The notes below the pieces were generated by a model. The model was not told the origin of the DNA. It searched no databases and saw only the letters and a program-made list of their open reading frames with translations. The position numbers and the translations under genes are program-made. Below are positions 42,374 to 51,297 of a stretch of 64,000 nt of DNA, piece after piece. The stretch comes from a virus, in IMG/VR virus record IMGVR_UViG_3300043786_000977, positions 35,907 to 99,906 of that record; one strand, given 5' to 3'. Every line of letters begins with the position of its first letter. Position 1 is the stretch's first letter.

Positions 42374-42389
42374 CGAGGACAAATAAACA

Positions 42390-44279
42390 ATGAGTAATCC
42401 AATCACAGAAGCACTCGCAAAATTTGCGGAGGCAATCAAGGCTCTAAAAGACGTTGGTATAATCACCAGCGCCGATCAGATAAGTGTACAACCGCAGGAT
42501 GCGCCGGTTGCGCCACAATCTGAGGCAGCAGTAGAAGCAGCGGTTGACGCGGCGTCGGCAGCAGTCGAAACGGCGCCGGTAACTACGGCAACACCCGTCG
42601 TACCCAAGCGCGGTTCGGGGGGTCGTTTCCTGAAGCGTGGTGAAAGCACGGCCGTGGAATCAACGGCAGCTACGGCGGCGCCCGTCGTGCCCCAACGGGG
42701 CGCGGGTGGCCGTTTCCTGAAGCGTGATGGCAGCCAGGGAACAAGTAAGAAGATCGCAAAGGCCATTGCGAAGGCAGTATCTAAGCGTGTTATCGCGCCG
42801 GGCCTTGTCGACGACTTCGTCGCTTGGTTCTTCAAGACTCCGCAGGAGGGTCTGTACAACGTCAAGTGTGGTCAATACGAGTGTCGCTTGGGTGATGTCG
42901 CACAGAAGACAGCACATACGCTTATCTTCCACTCGTCAGCCGCGACCGACACCTGGAATGGAACCATCCGCATCAAGAGTAAGGTCACGCCCAAGGACGC
43001 GAATAACATCATCGGTATCCGTCCGATCGACAGCAAGATCGGGGTATTCAACGCCAGTCGTCTGTTGTACGGGAATCACAATGCTGCACAATTACGGCCG
43101 CAAGCCGCGGCCGAGAAGGCTGGTGCAGTTCCGATCCCGTTCCAGAATGTGGTTGCACGTTCGGGCGGCGCGGGTCTGGATCTATCCAAACTGGAGATCG
43201 TGGAATGGCGTGGTACGGAACGTCTGATCATTCCGCCTGTGGCGCGGGGACGTCAGTGGGTTGGTGACTTCTATGTCATCCAGCGGCACTTTGCCGGAGC
43301 CATGGTTGTCCGGGTTGAGGATAAGTACTTCCTCTTCGACGCTGACCGGGAGGAACTGAATAACTTCGGATTCAACCCGTTCTTCACACAGTTGCCTGGG
43401 CCGGCCAGTACGGTGGCTGAGGCATACGAACTGTTGATGCCCGAAAGCGTCAAGCAGGCACTGAAGGAAGGTCGCGATGTTAAACGGCAGGGCGAGTTCT
43501 TCTTTATTCCGTTGACTCATAACGAGATCATGGCTTACGTGGTAGGCGATACCGTGGATCCTGTATCCGATCACAAGACCGTCTATTCATTCATGGACGT
43601 GGAACGGCGGCTTAACGACGTGGGTGCAGCACACTTCAACTGGTTGCAGCACGGGCGCCTGTGTGAAGTCAATGACTTCATCGAACGGTGTAATGAACAC
43701 ACAGCTGGTTCGTTACCGGAAACTCCGGTTGATTCGACCCCGATGTTGCTGCCTCCCCTTGCGGATTTGTTTAAGCCGCTGACAGAACAACTGGCTCAAC
43801 GGGTTGGTACGCCACTGGCTCAGGGTATGTTGGGTGATGTCGACCTGCTCGATAAGTTGGCTGTAGCGGACCGGGCAAAACGTAAAAACAACCCGTACTT
43901 CAGAGCTATGATGAGCACAATAAGCAGTCCGACATATACACATCTGTCGTTTGTTGCTTCAGACCTGGAGCGTGAGTGCCGCATAACTACCGAACGGACG
44001 GATACTACGACTATCACACCAGTCGGTATCTACGCTCAACGGTTTGGCATTATGTTCAATATACGTATCGGTGAAACACCGAGTGCGAATGATTGGCGTC
44101 AGCGGCAGCATCGCGCCACCGCGGTGATGCAATCCAAGTACACCAAGGGTGACGTATTGGCAATCGGTGCCGTGGTGCACGAAGGACGTGAACATGCGCC
44201 TTTGTACCTTCCGTGTTGGCACCGCATCGTATCTAATACGGCAACTAACAATTGGAGTGTGAGTGGCGACGTTGACTGA
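42390..44279 (+). CDS. Large hypothetical protein with duplicated GGRFLKR motif, 629 aa
   Basis: Unrecognised. Ala/Val-rich N-terminal region with two near-identical peptides, VVPKRGSGGRFLKRGES and VVPQRGAGGRFLKRDGS (about 70-112), then a basic helix (KKIAKAIAKAVSKRV). The body (about 130-629) is alpha/beta with no known catalytic motif. The basic Arg/Gly repeats could bind nucleic acid or act as short docking peptides. Separated from sbcC by 16 bases, so in the same transcript, and followed by the inserted HNH gene. Confidence 0.8.
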   Translation: MSNPITEALAKFAEAIKALKDVGIITSADQISVQPQDAPVAPQSEAAVEAAVDAASAAVETAPVTTATPVVPKRGSGGRFLKRGESTAVESTAATAAPVVPQRGAGGRFLKRDGSQGTSKKIAKAIAKAVSKRVIAPGLVDDFVAWFFKTPQEGLYNVKCGQYECRLGDVAQKTAHTLIFHSSAATDTWNGTIRIKSKVTPKDANNIIGIRPIDSKIGVFNASRLLYGNHNAAQLRPQAAAEKAGAVPIPFQNVVARSGGAGLDLSKLEIVEWRGTERLIIPPVARGRQWVGDFYVIQRHFAGAMVVRVEDKYFLFDADREELNNFGFNPFFTQLPGPASTVAEAYELLMPESVKQALKEGRDVKRQGEFFFIPLTHNEIMAYVVGDTVDPVSDHKTVYSFMDVERRLNDVGAAHFNWLQHGRLCEVNDFIERCNEHTAGSLPETPVDSTPMLLPPLADLFKPLTEQLAQRVGTPLAQGMLGDVDLLDKLAVADRAKRKNNPYFRAMMSTISSPTYTHLSFVASDLERECRITTERTDTTTITPVGIYAQRFGIMFNIRIGETPSANDWRQRQHRATAVMQSKYTKGDVLAIGAVVHEGREHAPLYLPCWHRIVSNTATNNWSVSGDVD

Positions 44280-44331
44280 AGTCATTGGAATTCAAGTAGT
44301 TACAACAGTTAAATAATATTGATATTTACTG

Positions 44332-44360
44332 TTGACCTTCAACCAAATCCCTCCTATAGT
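44332..44360 (+). promoter_or_regulatory. Sigma70-like promoter of HNH gene
   Basis: TTGACC (44332-44337), 17-base spacer, TATAGT (44355-44360). The -10 falls inside the left arm of the inverted repeat at 44349-44383. Confidence 0.75.
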
Positions 44361-44383
44361 AGTATAACAACACTATAGGAGGG
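44349..44383. promoter_or_regulatory. 12-bp perfect inverted repeat (operator-like)
   Basis: CCCTCCTATAGT (44349-44360) and ACTATAGGAGGG (44372-44383) are exact inverted copies separated by 11 bases. The left arm covers the -10 and the right arm covers the Shine-Dalgarno (AGGAGGGG) just before ATG 44387. It is well placed for binding of a dimeric repressor, perhaps autoregulation. Confidence 0.7.
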
Positions 44384-44386
44384 GTT

Positions 44387-45205
44387 ATGGTTAAATGTTG
44401 TTTTCGTTGTAAGTTACAAAAACCAGTTGATGCGTTTTATAGAAATGCGCTGTCGAAAGACGGATATACGTATTTATGCAAAACCTGTTGGGATTCACGA
44501 GCTACAACACGTAGACGGGCACGCGGAATCAAACCTGCTGTTGTCGCGACGACTACCACACAACGCCGCTGTATTAAATGTAAAACATGGAAAGTATTTA
44601 CTGAATTTGAACGAGATAATTCGGATCCACGAGGTATACAACATGTTTGCCGTATATGTTCTCACTTAGCACGTATTCGTAAAGCACGCGCATGTGGGGT
44701 ACACCCCGTACCTGTTATTCGAGACGGCAATGAAAAACGCTGTTCACAGTGTAAAAAGTGGTACAACCTAATAACTGGTTTCTACAAAGCATCCCGTGAA
44801 CCTGATGGACGTGCTGGTGTTTGTAGATCGTGTATACGTGAAATAAACCGTAGACCTGATGCACGTTTAGCAAATAGATTGCGAACACGGATGCGTAGCG
44901 CATTAAAAAACGGCGCAAAGGCGTTTCATACGTTTGAACTTATCGGCTGTACAATAGAACAACTTAAACAACAGTTTGAACTACAGTTCAAACCAGGCAT
45001 GTCATGGAAGAATCATAGCCGTAACGGTTGGCATATTGGTCACATCCGTGATTGTTGTTCGTTCGATCTCACTGACCCTGAACAACAGCGTCAGTGTTTT
45101 CATTACACCAACCTTGAGCCTCAGTGGGCCGGGGATAACTTAAGTAAACCAAGAGATAAAAAAGGAAACAACTATGGACATCAAAGCAGTAATCAAAGAC
45201 GGTAA
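44387..45205 (+). CDS. Zinc-finger HNH endonuclease, probably homing type, 272 aa
   Basis: Three zinc-finger-like repeats (CFRC...CKTC, CIKC...CRIC, CSQC...CRSC; about 5-150) precede a domain with WHIGHI, then SFDLTDPEQQRQCFHYTN and LEPQWAGDNLSK, the pattern of an HNH nuclease class common in phages and mobile genes. More AT-rich than the neighbours and with its own promoter, as expected of an inserted homing endonuclease gene. Its 3' end overlaps the next gene by 32 bases in another frame. Confidence 0.85.
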   Translation: MVKCCFRCKLQKPVDAFYRNALSKDGYTYLCKTCWDSRATTRRRARGIKPAVVATTTTQRRCIKCKTWKVFTEFERDNSDPRGIQHVCRICSHLARIRKARACGVHPVPVIRDGNEKRCSQCKKWYNLITGFYKASREPDGRAGVCRSCIREINRRPDARLANRLRTRMRSALKNGAKAFHTFELIGCTIEQLKQQFELQFKPGMSWKNHSRNGWHIGHIRDCCSFDLTDPEQQRQCFHYTNLEPQWAGDNLSKPRDKKGNNYGHQSSNQRR

Positions 45206-45359
45206 CATGATCATTACGTTACCGCTGAATGAAACAGCGAAGCCTTCGGCGTCCGGCAAGACGCTCGTGGTCGCCAGTACGCACGGCAACGTGACTACGG
45301 AACTGGAAGTCAATGGTAAACCGGTAGTCCTTGGCGTTAACGCCTATATCAAGAGGTAA
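45174..45359 (+). CDS. Small conserved phage protein, 61 aa
   Basis: ATG 45174 preceded by AAAAGGAAA. It encodes MDIKAVIKDG... with SASGKTLVVASTHGN and VNGKPVVLGVNAYIK, a pattern I recognise from a family of small conserved proteins in phages and bacteria with no assigned function. The start lies inside the HNH gene, as if that gene had inserted immediately upstream and recruited the region. Confidence 0.75.
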   Translation: MDIKAVIKDGNMIITLPLNETAKPSASGKTLVVASTHGNVTTELEVNGKPVVLGVNAYIKR

Positions 45360-45361
45360 TT

Positions 45362-46291
45362 ATGTCACATTTCACAGTCATGGTAATCGGGCCGAATCAC
45401 GAAGCACAGTTGGCACCGTATCACGAATTCGAGTGTACAGGTCTGGACGATCAGTATATCCAGGATGTTGATGAGACTGCAGAGGTCCAGAAGCGTATCG
45501 ACGAAGAGGGTCTCGCCAAGGGCTTGGAATACTACGGTCTGGAGGACCGCACGGTGACTGACATGTCGGAAGTCGACACGTCAGAGAAACACAAGTTCCG
45601 ATATGCCGTGGTGAAGGACGGTAAACTGATCAAAGCCGGCAAGCGGACGAACCCGAACGCCAAATGGGATTGGTACGAGACGGGCGGGCGCTGGACTGGT
45701 TTCTTCAGGTTGAAAGCTGGTGCCATTGGTACTTTGGGCACTCCGGGCTTATTCACGGAGGTTTGTCCGGGCACGAATAAGGCAGATGTTGTGCGTAAGG
45801 GCGATGTTGACTGGGATGGTATGCGTGATGCGACAGGACGACGTGCCGGTGAGTATTACGATAAGGTACGGAACGCCATAGCGGAAGTACTTGGCTCTGC
45901 TGATTTCAGTGCACATAAGACGTGGGAAGAAGTCTTAGGTGATCCGGATAAGCTCGGCGCCGGTGATGCTGATAAGGCCCGGACAACGTACGGCGAACAG
46001 CCCACGGTCGCGGCTTCACGGAAGTTGAAGGATCCGGAGTTGGGGTGGATCAGGGACCTAGACGGGATTCTGCGTGACACGCGTGAACAGTATGTACAGG
46101 CTGCCCGTAACGCGGCTGGTGTATCGTTTGCGATCGTCAAAGATGGTCAATGGTACCAGCGGGGTGATATGGGCTGGTGGGGTTCGGTGAGCAACGCGAA
46201 AGACAACGATCGGTGGTACACTGAGTGTGCTGCATTGTTGGATGGTTTGCCTGATGACACAATACTGACGATAGTGGATTGTCATATCTGA
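45362..46291 (+). CDS. Conserved hypothetical protein (MSHFTV family), 309 aa
   Basis: Begins MSHFTVMVIGPNHEAQLAPYHEFECTG, a start shared by a widespread family of phage and bacterial proteins of unknown role. Later FRYAVVKDGK and SFAIVKDGQWYQRGDMGWWG suggest two related alpha/beta halves, possibly an internal duplication (repeated A-V/I-V-K-D-G-K/Q). No catalytic motif recognised. Follows the previous gene by 2 bases. Confidence 0.8.
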   Translation: MSHFTVMVIGPNHEAQLAPYHEFECTGLDDQYIQDVDETAEVQKRIDEEGLAKGLEYYGLEDRTVTDMSEVDTSEKHKFRYAVVKDGKLIKAGKRTNPNAKWDWYETGGRWTGFFRLKAGAIGTLGTPGLFTEVCPGTNKADVVRKGDVDWDGMRDATGRRAGEYYDKVRNAIAEVLGSADFSAHKTWEEVLGDPDKLGAGDADKARTTYGEQPTVAASRKLKDPELGWIRDLDGILRDTREQYVQAARNAAGVSFAIVKDGQWYQRGDMGWWGSVSNAKDNDRWYTECAALLDGLPDDTILTIVDCHI

Positions 46292-46298
46292 ACGAACA

Positions 46299-46331
46299 CC
46301 GGAGGTCACGATACGCTGTCGTGATCTCCGG
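46299..46331 (+). terminator. Hairpin after 46291
   Basis: CCGGAGGTCACGA (46299-46311) pairs with TCGTGATCTCCGG (46319-46331) with one G-U pair and a 7-base loop. No T-run follows, so it may be a weak terminator or a transcript-stabilising hairpin. Confidence 0.5.
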
Positions 46332-46350
46332 GCTATCAAAGGAGTAACAC

Positions 46351-47076
46351 ATGTGGAAACCTATCCGTGCGGCCCGAGGTATCGTAATCGTGGCAGACAC
46401 GACATCAAGTTGGTTAATTCCATGGTTCTACGGTTGTTTCCGTAAACATAATGCGTACCCGGTGCATCTGTTACCTCTAGGTTTACCCGAGTCTGAGTTA
46501 CGAGATATCAAGCAACTGGGTATTGAGATCAGCACAGAACAACCCATTCTTAAAGGATGGTGGGCGAAACCCCAAGCTATTATGGGTGCTGGATTCGAAC
46601 GTGCTGTGTGGTTAGACTTGGATTGTGAAGTCAAGGGTAGTATTGATTTCTTATTCGAACTGCCAACAATGTATCTAGGTATGCATATTGATCACCCGGC
46701 ATGGGGTCATTTCAATCGGTGTGACGGGTACCTGCAACCAGACGAAGTGATCTACAACAGTGGCGTCATCGCTGTAGCTTACGGCCAGCATGCTATACCG
46801 CTATGGCATGATGCTTGTGCCTCGTTGTTCGCACCCGGCGATCAGTCAACATTCACGCGGCGCTACGGGCAATATAACCTGGGCGATCAGGAAGTGTTGT
46901 CACGCGTTATTCGTGCACACAAGGTACCTGTCTACGAGATCACGACCCGCTATAACAACATACGCTTAGAGCCCCAGAATCCGGATGCCGTGATCGTACA
47001 CCATACAGGTCCCGGTAAAGAACAGATACGGAAACAGATACTGAAACAGCACGATAACCGCCAAGTCGTATTATAA
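46351..47076 (+). CDS. GT8-like glycosyltransferase, 241 aa
   Basis: GT-A-type enzyme. AVWLDLDCEV (Asp89 and Asp91, DXD metal motif), YNSGVIAV, GDQEVLSRVI and the late VIVHHTGPGKEQIRK, which resembles the C-terminal HxxGxxK motif of GT8 (glycogenin-like) transferases. Donor and acceptor are not known. A second glycosyltransferase locus lies at 13513-16123. AAAGGAG precedes the ATG. Could modify phage DNA, virion or host envelope. Confidence 0.85.
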   Translation: MWKPIRAARGIVIVADTTSSWLIPWFYGCFRKHNAYPVHLLPLGLPESELRDIKQLGIEISTEQPILKGWWAKPQAIMGAGFERAVWLDLDCEVKGSIDFLFELPTMYLGMHIDHPAWGHFNRCDGYLQPDEVIYNSGVIAVAYGQHAIPLWHDACASLFAPGDQSTFTRRYGQYNLGDQEVLSRVIRAHKVPVYEITTRYNNIRLEPQNPDAVIVHHTGPGKEQIRKQILKQHDNRQVVL

Positions 47077-47084
47077 TAAACCGC

Positions 47085-47113
47085 TTGCGTTTGTTCGGTC
47101 GATCGGATATAGT
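47085..47113 (+). promoter_or_regulatory. Sigma70-like promoter
   Basis: TTGCGT (47085-47090), 17-base spacer, TATAGT (47108-47113), between the glycosyltransferase gene and 47163. The string CTTGCGTT recurs at the promoter near 28540. Confidence 0.7.
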
Positions 47114-47162
47114 CGAGATCATTATCTGAACCGGACACGAACCGGACATCGAAAGGGGTAAT

Positions 47163-47624
47163 ATGAAAGACGCAAAGTTCACGCTTGAATTCACGAGTCA
47201 TGTATTGGCAAACGGGACCGGGCCTAAAGGCGAACCAGACCACTTCCAACGTGACGGGCAAAACCAGTTGATATTCCAGCAGAGTTGGTTTCATTCAGCA
47301 TTCACACGGGCAATCGAGATCGCTCGTATTCGCGGTGTAAAGGCCAGTGACATCCAGGTCGATCTCACGTTTACTGCACCTACGCAGATCTATAAGCGCA
47401 GGTATGGTGAGAGCAAGTATCGGACGCATGAAGCGATCATGCCAGGTACCCGTGTTGTGTTCTGTGCGTTAGTTGCAGACCAAGTGACGGACCAGATATT
47501 GAAAACGTTGCTTGAACGCATGGGCAAGTTTATCGGATTATCTCCGTATGGCTATCGCCTCGGTTATGGCAAATTCAGTGTAGCAGATGTTACAGTTGCA
47601 CCCAGTGACGCAGCAATACAGTGA
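47163..47624 (+). CDS. Hypothetical protein with RAMP-like C-terminal motif, 153 aa
   Basis: Preceded by GAAAGGGG. Beta-rich start, a helix FHSAFTRAIEIARIRG, and a C-terminus GKFIGLSPYGYRLGYGKFSV that resembles a phage protein family ending in a Gly-rich GLSP...GYGRF segment, reminiscent of ferredoxin-like RAMP folds. No function is established. First gene after a promoter and leading into the replication helicases. Confidence 0.75.
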   Translation: MKDAKFTLEFTSHVLANGTGPKGEPDHFQRDGQNQLIFQQSWFHSAFTRAIEIARIRGVKASDIQVDLTFTAPTQIYKRRYGESKYRTHEAIMPGTRVVFCALVADQVTDQILKTLLERMGKFIGLSPYGYRLGYGKFSVADVTVAPSDAAIQ

Positions 47625-47690
47625 CACAGTGTAGTTACTGTTGTCGCTAACCCCGGGCAGGGTTGGTGATAATAATCGCAAGAAGGACAC

Positions 47691-49238
47691 ATGCAAGAGA
47701 CCATCATTCGATGGGGCGACGGCTACGTTCATGTAGAGCCGGCGTTCCCTGACACGCTTTTAAAGAAGTTGAAGTATTGGCGCCGCTCCCTTGAATGGAG
47801 CGAAGAACAGATGCGCCGTATTGCGTTAGGTCAGTTCGAAGAGCTGTACAACATCCGTACCTGGATTGATCCACAGACGCAACAGTACTGTCAACAGTTG
47901 ACTACCCTCCCGGGGTTCGTACACCGCATCAAGGAAACGCTCAAGGAGGCCGGCTGGACGTATACAGTCATCGACGAGCGTACACCCATGCCAGAACCTG
48001 ATTTGCATAAGGCCTTTGCAGGGCTCTACGATCATCAACTCGAGTGTGCCTACGTCGCACTCAAATCCGGCGGGGGGATCATCGCCTGTCCTACAGGTTG
48101 GGGTAAGACCCATATCATGAAGGCAATCGTGAACGCGTATACGTCTGAGGCCCTAAAGCTGCGGGGTACCCCACTGACGGTAGTATCTGCGCCCGATAAA
48201 GATATCGCAGCCAAGGATTACCGTGATCTGAAAGCCATGCTTCCGAATCGGGAAGTCGGTTTGGTCATGACTGGGTATTCAAATTTCTCCGACGATGTCC
48301 AGGTTATCACGCTGGATAGTCTACACCGTATCAACGCCGACGAGGTCGGTGTACTCATTGTAGACGAGGTACACGCTGCAGCCTCGGATAAACGCGCTGA
48401 TTCAATCGTGGCTATGCGTCGGGCAGTCCGGTGGGGCGTGAGTGCCACACCTACAGGACGCTTCGACGGGCGTGACCTGGTAACCGAGGGCTTGTTTGGT
48501 CCCGTGGTTTATACCCGGACATATGGCGACGGCGTGAAGGACGGCGCTCTGGTACCTATTACGGTATACTGGGTCAAGTGCCCGGAGCCGGCGATCGGGA
48601 TGCCGAAGTTCGAGGCTTATTCGACGCGTGTAGGCCGGTACCGTAATGGTGTATGGCGTAACAAGAATCGCAACGCCTTCATCGGTGAGATTATGCGACG
48701 GATTCCAGACTCGATGCAGACGCTCTGCATTATGCAGTACTTGGACCAGATGGACGCAATCTATCCACTCTGCGGTACGGGGACCACGACGGTTCACGCA
48801 GTCACAGATCCAGTAGAGATCGCGAAGTTCAAGAATCTGATAAGTATCACACCGCCGGAACGCAGGGAGATCTATCGTAAGATGGAGGCTGCGGAAATCA
48901 AACGTATCCTGAGTACGTACGTATACAAACAAGGTGTCAATTTCCCACATTTGGCCGTTGTAATTAACGCGGGTGGCGGCGGTAGTGATATCGTTGCCAA
49001 GCAGATCCCAGGGCGTGAAAGCCGTAAGACTGCAACCAAGGAACGTTCGTACCTCGTTGATTTCTGGCACCCTTGGGATAAGGTGAAGAACGACAAGGAA
49101 CGATGGGTAGCGGGACCGATTCATGCAGACGACCAATCACGGGAAAAAGCTTATAATCATCTGGGGTTTGAACAAGTATGGGTAGAGGACTTAAACGGAT
49201 TGCCGTTTCTCGAACAACCGAGGACATCAGTCGAATAA
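47691..49238 (+). CDS. SF2 DNA helicase, UvsW-like, 515 aa
   Basis: Motif I CPTGWGKTH (about residue 130), motif II IVDEVHAA (about 224) and motif III GVSATPTGR (about 250), with a C-terminal helicase half containing the KQIPGRESR arginine-finger region near residue 440. The N-terminal region before YDHQLEC acts as Q-motif area. UvsW-type helicases unwind recombination and stalled-fork intermediates in phage replication. Ends overlapping the next gene by 61 bases. Confidence 0.9.
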   Translation: MQETIIRWGDGYVHVEPAFPDTLLKKLKYWRRSLEWSEEQMRRIALGQFEELYNIRTWIDPQTQQYCQQLTTLPGFVHRIKETLKEAGWTYTVIDERTPMPEPDLHKAFAGLYDHQLECAYVALKSGGGIIACPTGWGKTHIMKAIVNAYTSEALKLRGTPLTVVSAPDKDIAAKDYRDLKAMLPNREVGLVMTGYSNFSDDVQVITLDSLHRINADEVGVLIVDEVHAAASDKRADSIVAMRRAVRWGVSATPTGRFDGRDLVTEGLFGPVVYTRTYGDGVKDGALVPITVYWVKCPEPAIGMPKFEAYSTRVGRYRNGVWRNKNRNAFIGEIMRRIPDSMQTLCIMQYLDQMDAIYPLCGTGTTTVHAVTDPVEIAKFKNLISITPPERREIYRKMEAAEIKRILSTYVYKQGVNFPHLAVVINAGGGGSDIVAKQIPGRESRKTATKERSYLVDFWHPWDKVKNDKERWVAGPIHADDQSREKAYNHLGFEQVWVEDLNGLPFLEQPRTSVE

Positions 49239-49822
49239 ATGTCACCGCCATGGCGCTCTGGGACACGTACTACGCGTACATGCACGAGCGCCATGGCCGT
49301 CCCATGCCGCCGCATCAGTATGCAGGGGATACAGTGAATTGGCATAAGACATTCTGGCCCACGGCAGAACTGTGTTATGACAAACAGTGGGATCCCCAGG
49401 ACTACGTAACGAACGTACTCGAACGCTTAACGATAAACCGTATCTACATCAAGCCGGCGTGTTTGCGTGATCACGAACGCCAGGATCAGTACCAGAAACA
49501 ACTGATCAAGACGACAGTTGATTACGACATTGATACCGAATGGCATAGTCTGATCGAGGAACTACTTACCTATATGGCAGATGGTTCAAGCGAAAACAGT
49601 GTGCTGCTTAGTCCGATGACACCGTTTCCGGCTTGGTTTAGATTGGCATATCCCGAACGCTTAGACGAACAGTTATTCGGATTGTATGGACCAGCTGGAC
49701 GTAAAGAATTTGCAGCCAATAGGCGGCTGCGTGATTTCGTACGAAAAGAATCATCAAAGACGTTTGCACAGCTTGAAGAACGCTGGGGCCGTTTCGGTGA
49801 TTTGGAGGTATTAGTTCAATGA
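49178..49822 (+). CDS. Hypothetical protein, up to 214 aa
   Basis: Start uncertain. ATG 49178 overlaps the helicase gene by 61 bases; ATG 49250 avoids overlap and would give 190 residues. No strong ribosome binding site marks either. Mainly helical with acidic and aromatic residues (MPPHQYAGDTVNWHKTFWPT...), and a basic C-terminal helix. It overlaps the DnaB-type helicase start. Its place immediately before the replicative helicase suggests a helicase loader, but no motif shows it. Confidence 0.7.
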   Translation: MGRGLKRIAVSRTTEDISRINVTAMALWDTYYAYMHERHGRPMPPHQYAGDTVNWHKTFWPTAELCYDKQWDPQDYVTNVLERLTINRIYIKPACLRDHERQDQYQKQLIKTTVDYDIDTEWHSLIEELLTYMADGSSENSVLLSPMTPFPAWFRLAYPERLDEQLFGLYGPAGRKEFAANRRLRDFVRKESSKTFAQLEERWGRFGDLEVLVQ

Positions 49823-51285
49823 TCTCACCTTATACACGCGACTTTCAGATACAGTTGTTGATTAACCTACTTCGGGACAAGAAGTTCTTCGAAGAGACCG
49901 TAGGTCGGTTACATCTAAGTGATTTCGATTTGCCGCCCTGCCGACTCATATTCGAGATCGCCAGGACGTATTTCCTAAAGCACCGAGAGTTACCGCCGTT
50001 CCGTGTGATCGAGTTGGAACTCATACAGACGCTTCAATATCCGTCACTGGAGTACGAGACTGTATTGCAGGAAGCGGAACACGAATCCCTAGCGGGCATC
50101 ATGAGTATGTTCGCACGTAGCGCACCTTCCGACCTGGCGGTACCGTACTACCGTGAGAAACTGCACGGGTTCATGAGCCACATGCGGTTAGCTGCAGCCA
50201 AGGGCCTCGGATTGACGGCAGAGCAGGAGTTGGCGGAAAGCGTCCGTATCCATAGCGAGGTGTCCAAGGTAGGGCGTAATAGAGTGATCCTCGTGAACGC
50301 GACATCACGGCCGCCAGACATGTCAGCAGTGCTTGGCGGACGTATCGGTATAGGACTCAACAAGGTCGACAAGTTGATCAACTACGGGTTGACATCGGGT
50401 CAGACAGGTATGGTCGTAGCATGTACGGGTATCGGTAAGACCAACACAGGGCTAAACATGTGCGTGGCCGCGGCGCTGAAGAACACGCGCTCGTTGTTCA
50501 TGACACTCGAAAATACAGTGGATATGATTCATAATCGTATCTTCGGTATGTTTGCCCATATTGAAGCCCAACACCTGATTCAACGGTCGTTACTGGATAA
50601 GAACTCGGCATGGCGGCTTGACTTCGTAAGCGGCGATGCTTTCAGGTACCACAACTATATCACCATCGCGGACTGCACACAACGCCCGCATGGGGTGGAT
50701 GACATAAAGGACATAATAAGCGTCTGGTTGGAAGACCAGATAGAACGGCTTGGACACAAGGAAGAAGAGTGTCGTCTGATTAATGTTGACTGGATCGAGA
50801 AAATAGTCGATGCTGGTATCGTAGGGATACATAAGAACATGAGCACGGCAGACCGTATTAAGCATCGGATGGAAGCCCTTGCGGAAATCAATCGCAGTTT
50901 CAAGAAGATACTGTGGACTTCAACACAAGGAACACGAGCCGCACAGAATCATGAGATCATCGTACGCGGTGACATTGCAAATAGTATTCACGTGATGGAT
51001 CCGTTGGATCTGTGTATCGGATTGGCCCCGTCAGTAATCGCAACAGATACACGGGACGACGATGACGTAACGAATCCTGTTTGTGACCGGCGCTTGAACG
51101 TATCGCTGCTCAAGACACGAGAATCGGCAGCAACAGGTAGACATAGACAGGTTTATCAAGGAAAGACATTGCGGCTATGGGATGACGAGAGTCAATTTAC
51201 AGCCGCCACACAATTAGCTGACCAGTGCAACATGGACGGACTTCTGAAACTAATGGCACCACAATCAGTGACACCCGGTAAATAG
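49819..51285 (+). CDS. dnaB: DnaB-type replicative helicase, 488 aa
   Basis: N-terminal helical domain (DFQIQLLINLLRDKKFF, typical of DnaB primase-interaction domains) and a RecA-like ATPase: ACTGIGKTN Walker A at about 201-209, LFMTLENT (motif H1a-like) and LINVDWIEKI in the Walker B region near residue 323. The hexameric helicase unwinds the fork and works with the adjacent primase. The gene overlaps the preceding one by 4 bases. Confidence 0.9.
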   Translation: MISPYTRDFQIQLLINLLRDKKFFEETVGRLHLSDFDLPPCRLIFEIARTYFLKHRELPPFRVIELELIQTLQYPSLEYETVLQEAEHESLAGIMSMFARSAPSDLAVPYYREKLHGFMSHMRLAAAKGLGLTAEQELAESVRIHSEVSKVGRNRVILVNATSRPPDMSAVLGGRIGIGLNKVDKLINYGLTSGQTGMVVACTGIGKTNTGLNMCVAAALKNTRSLFMTLENTVDMIHNRIFGMFAHIEAQHLIQRSLLDKNSAWRLDFVSGDAFRYHNYITIADCTQRPHGVDDIKDIISVWLEDQIERLGHKEEECRLINVDWIEKIVDAGIVGIHKNMSTADRIKHRMEALAEINRSFKKILWTSTQGTRAAQNHEIIVRGDIANSIHVMDPLDLCIGLAPSVIATDTRDDDDVTNPVCDRRLNVSLLKTRESAATGRHRQVYQGKTLRLWDDESQFTAATQLADQCNMDGLLKLMAPQSVTPGK

Positions 51286-51297
51286 GACACAGTTACA

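Noticed and set aside
48402-49136. Minus-strand frame of 244 codons within the SF2 helicase gene
   Set aside because: Antisense to a well-supported helicase with all motifs; no start signal or family match.
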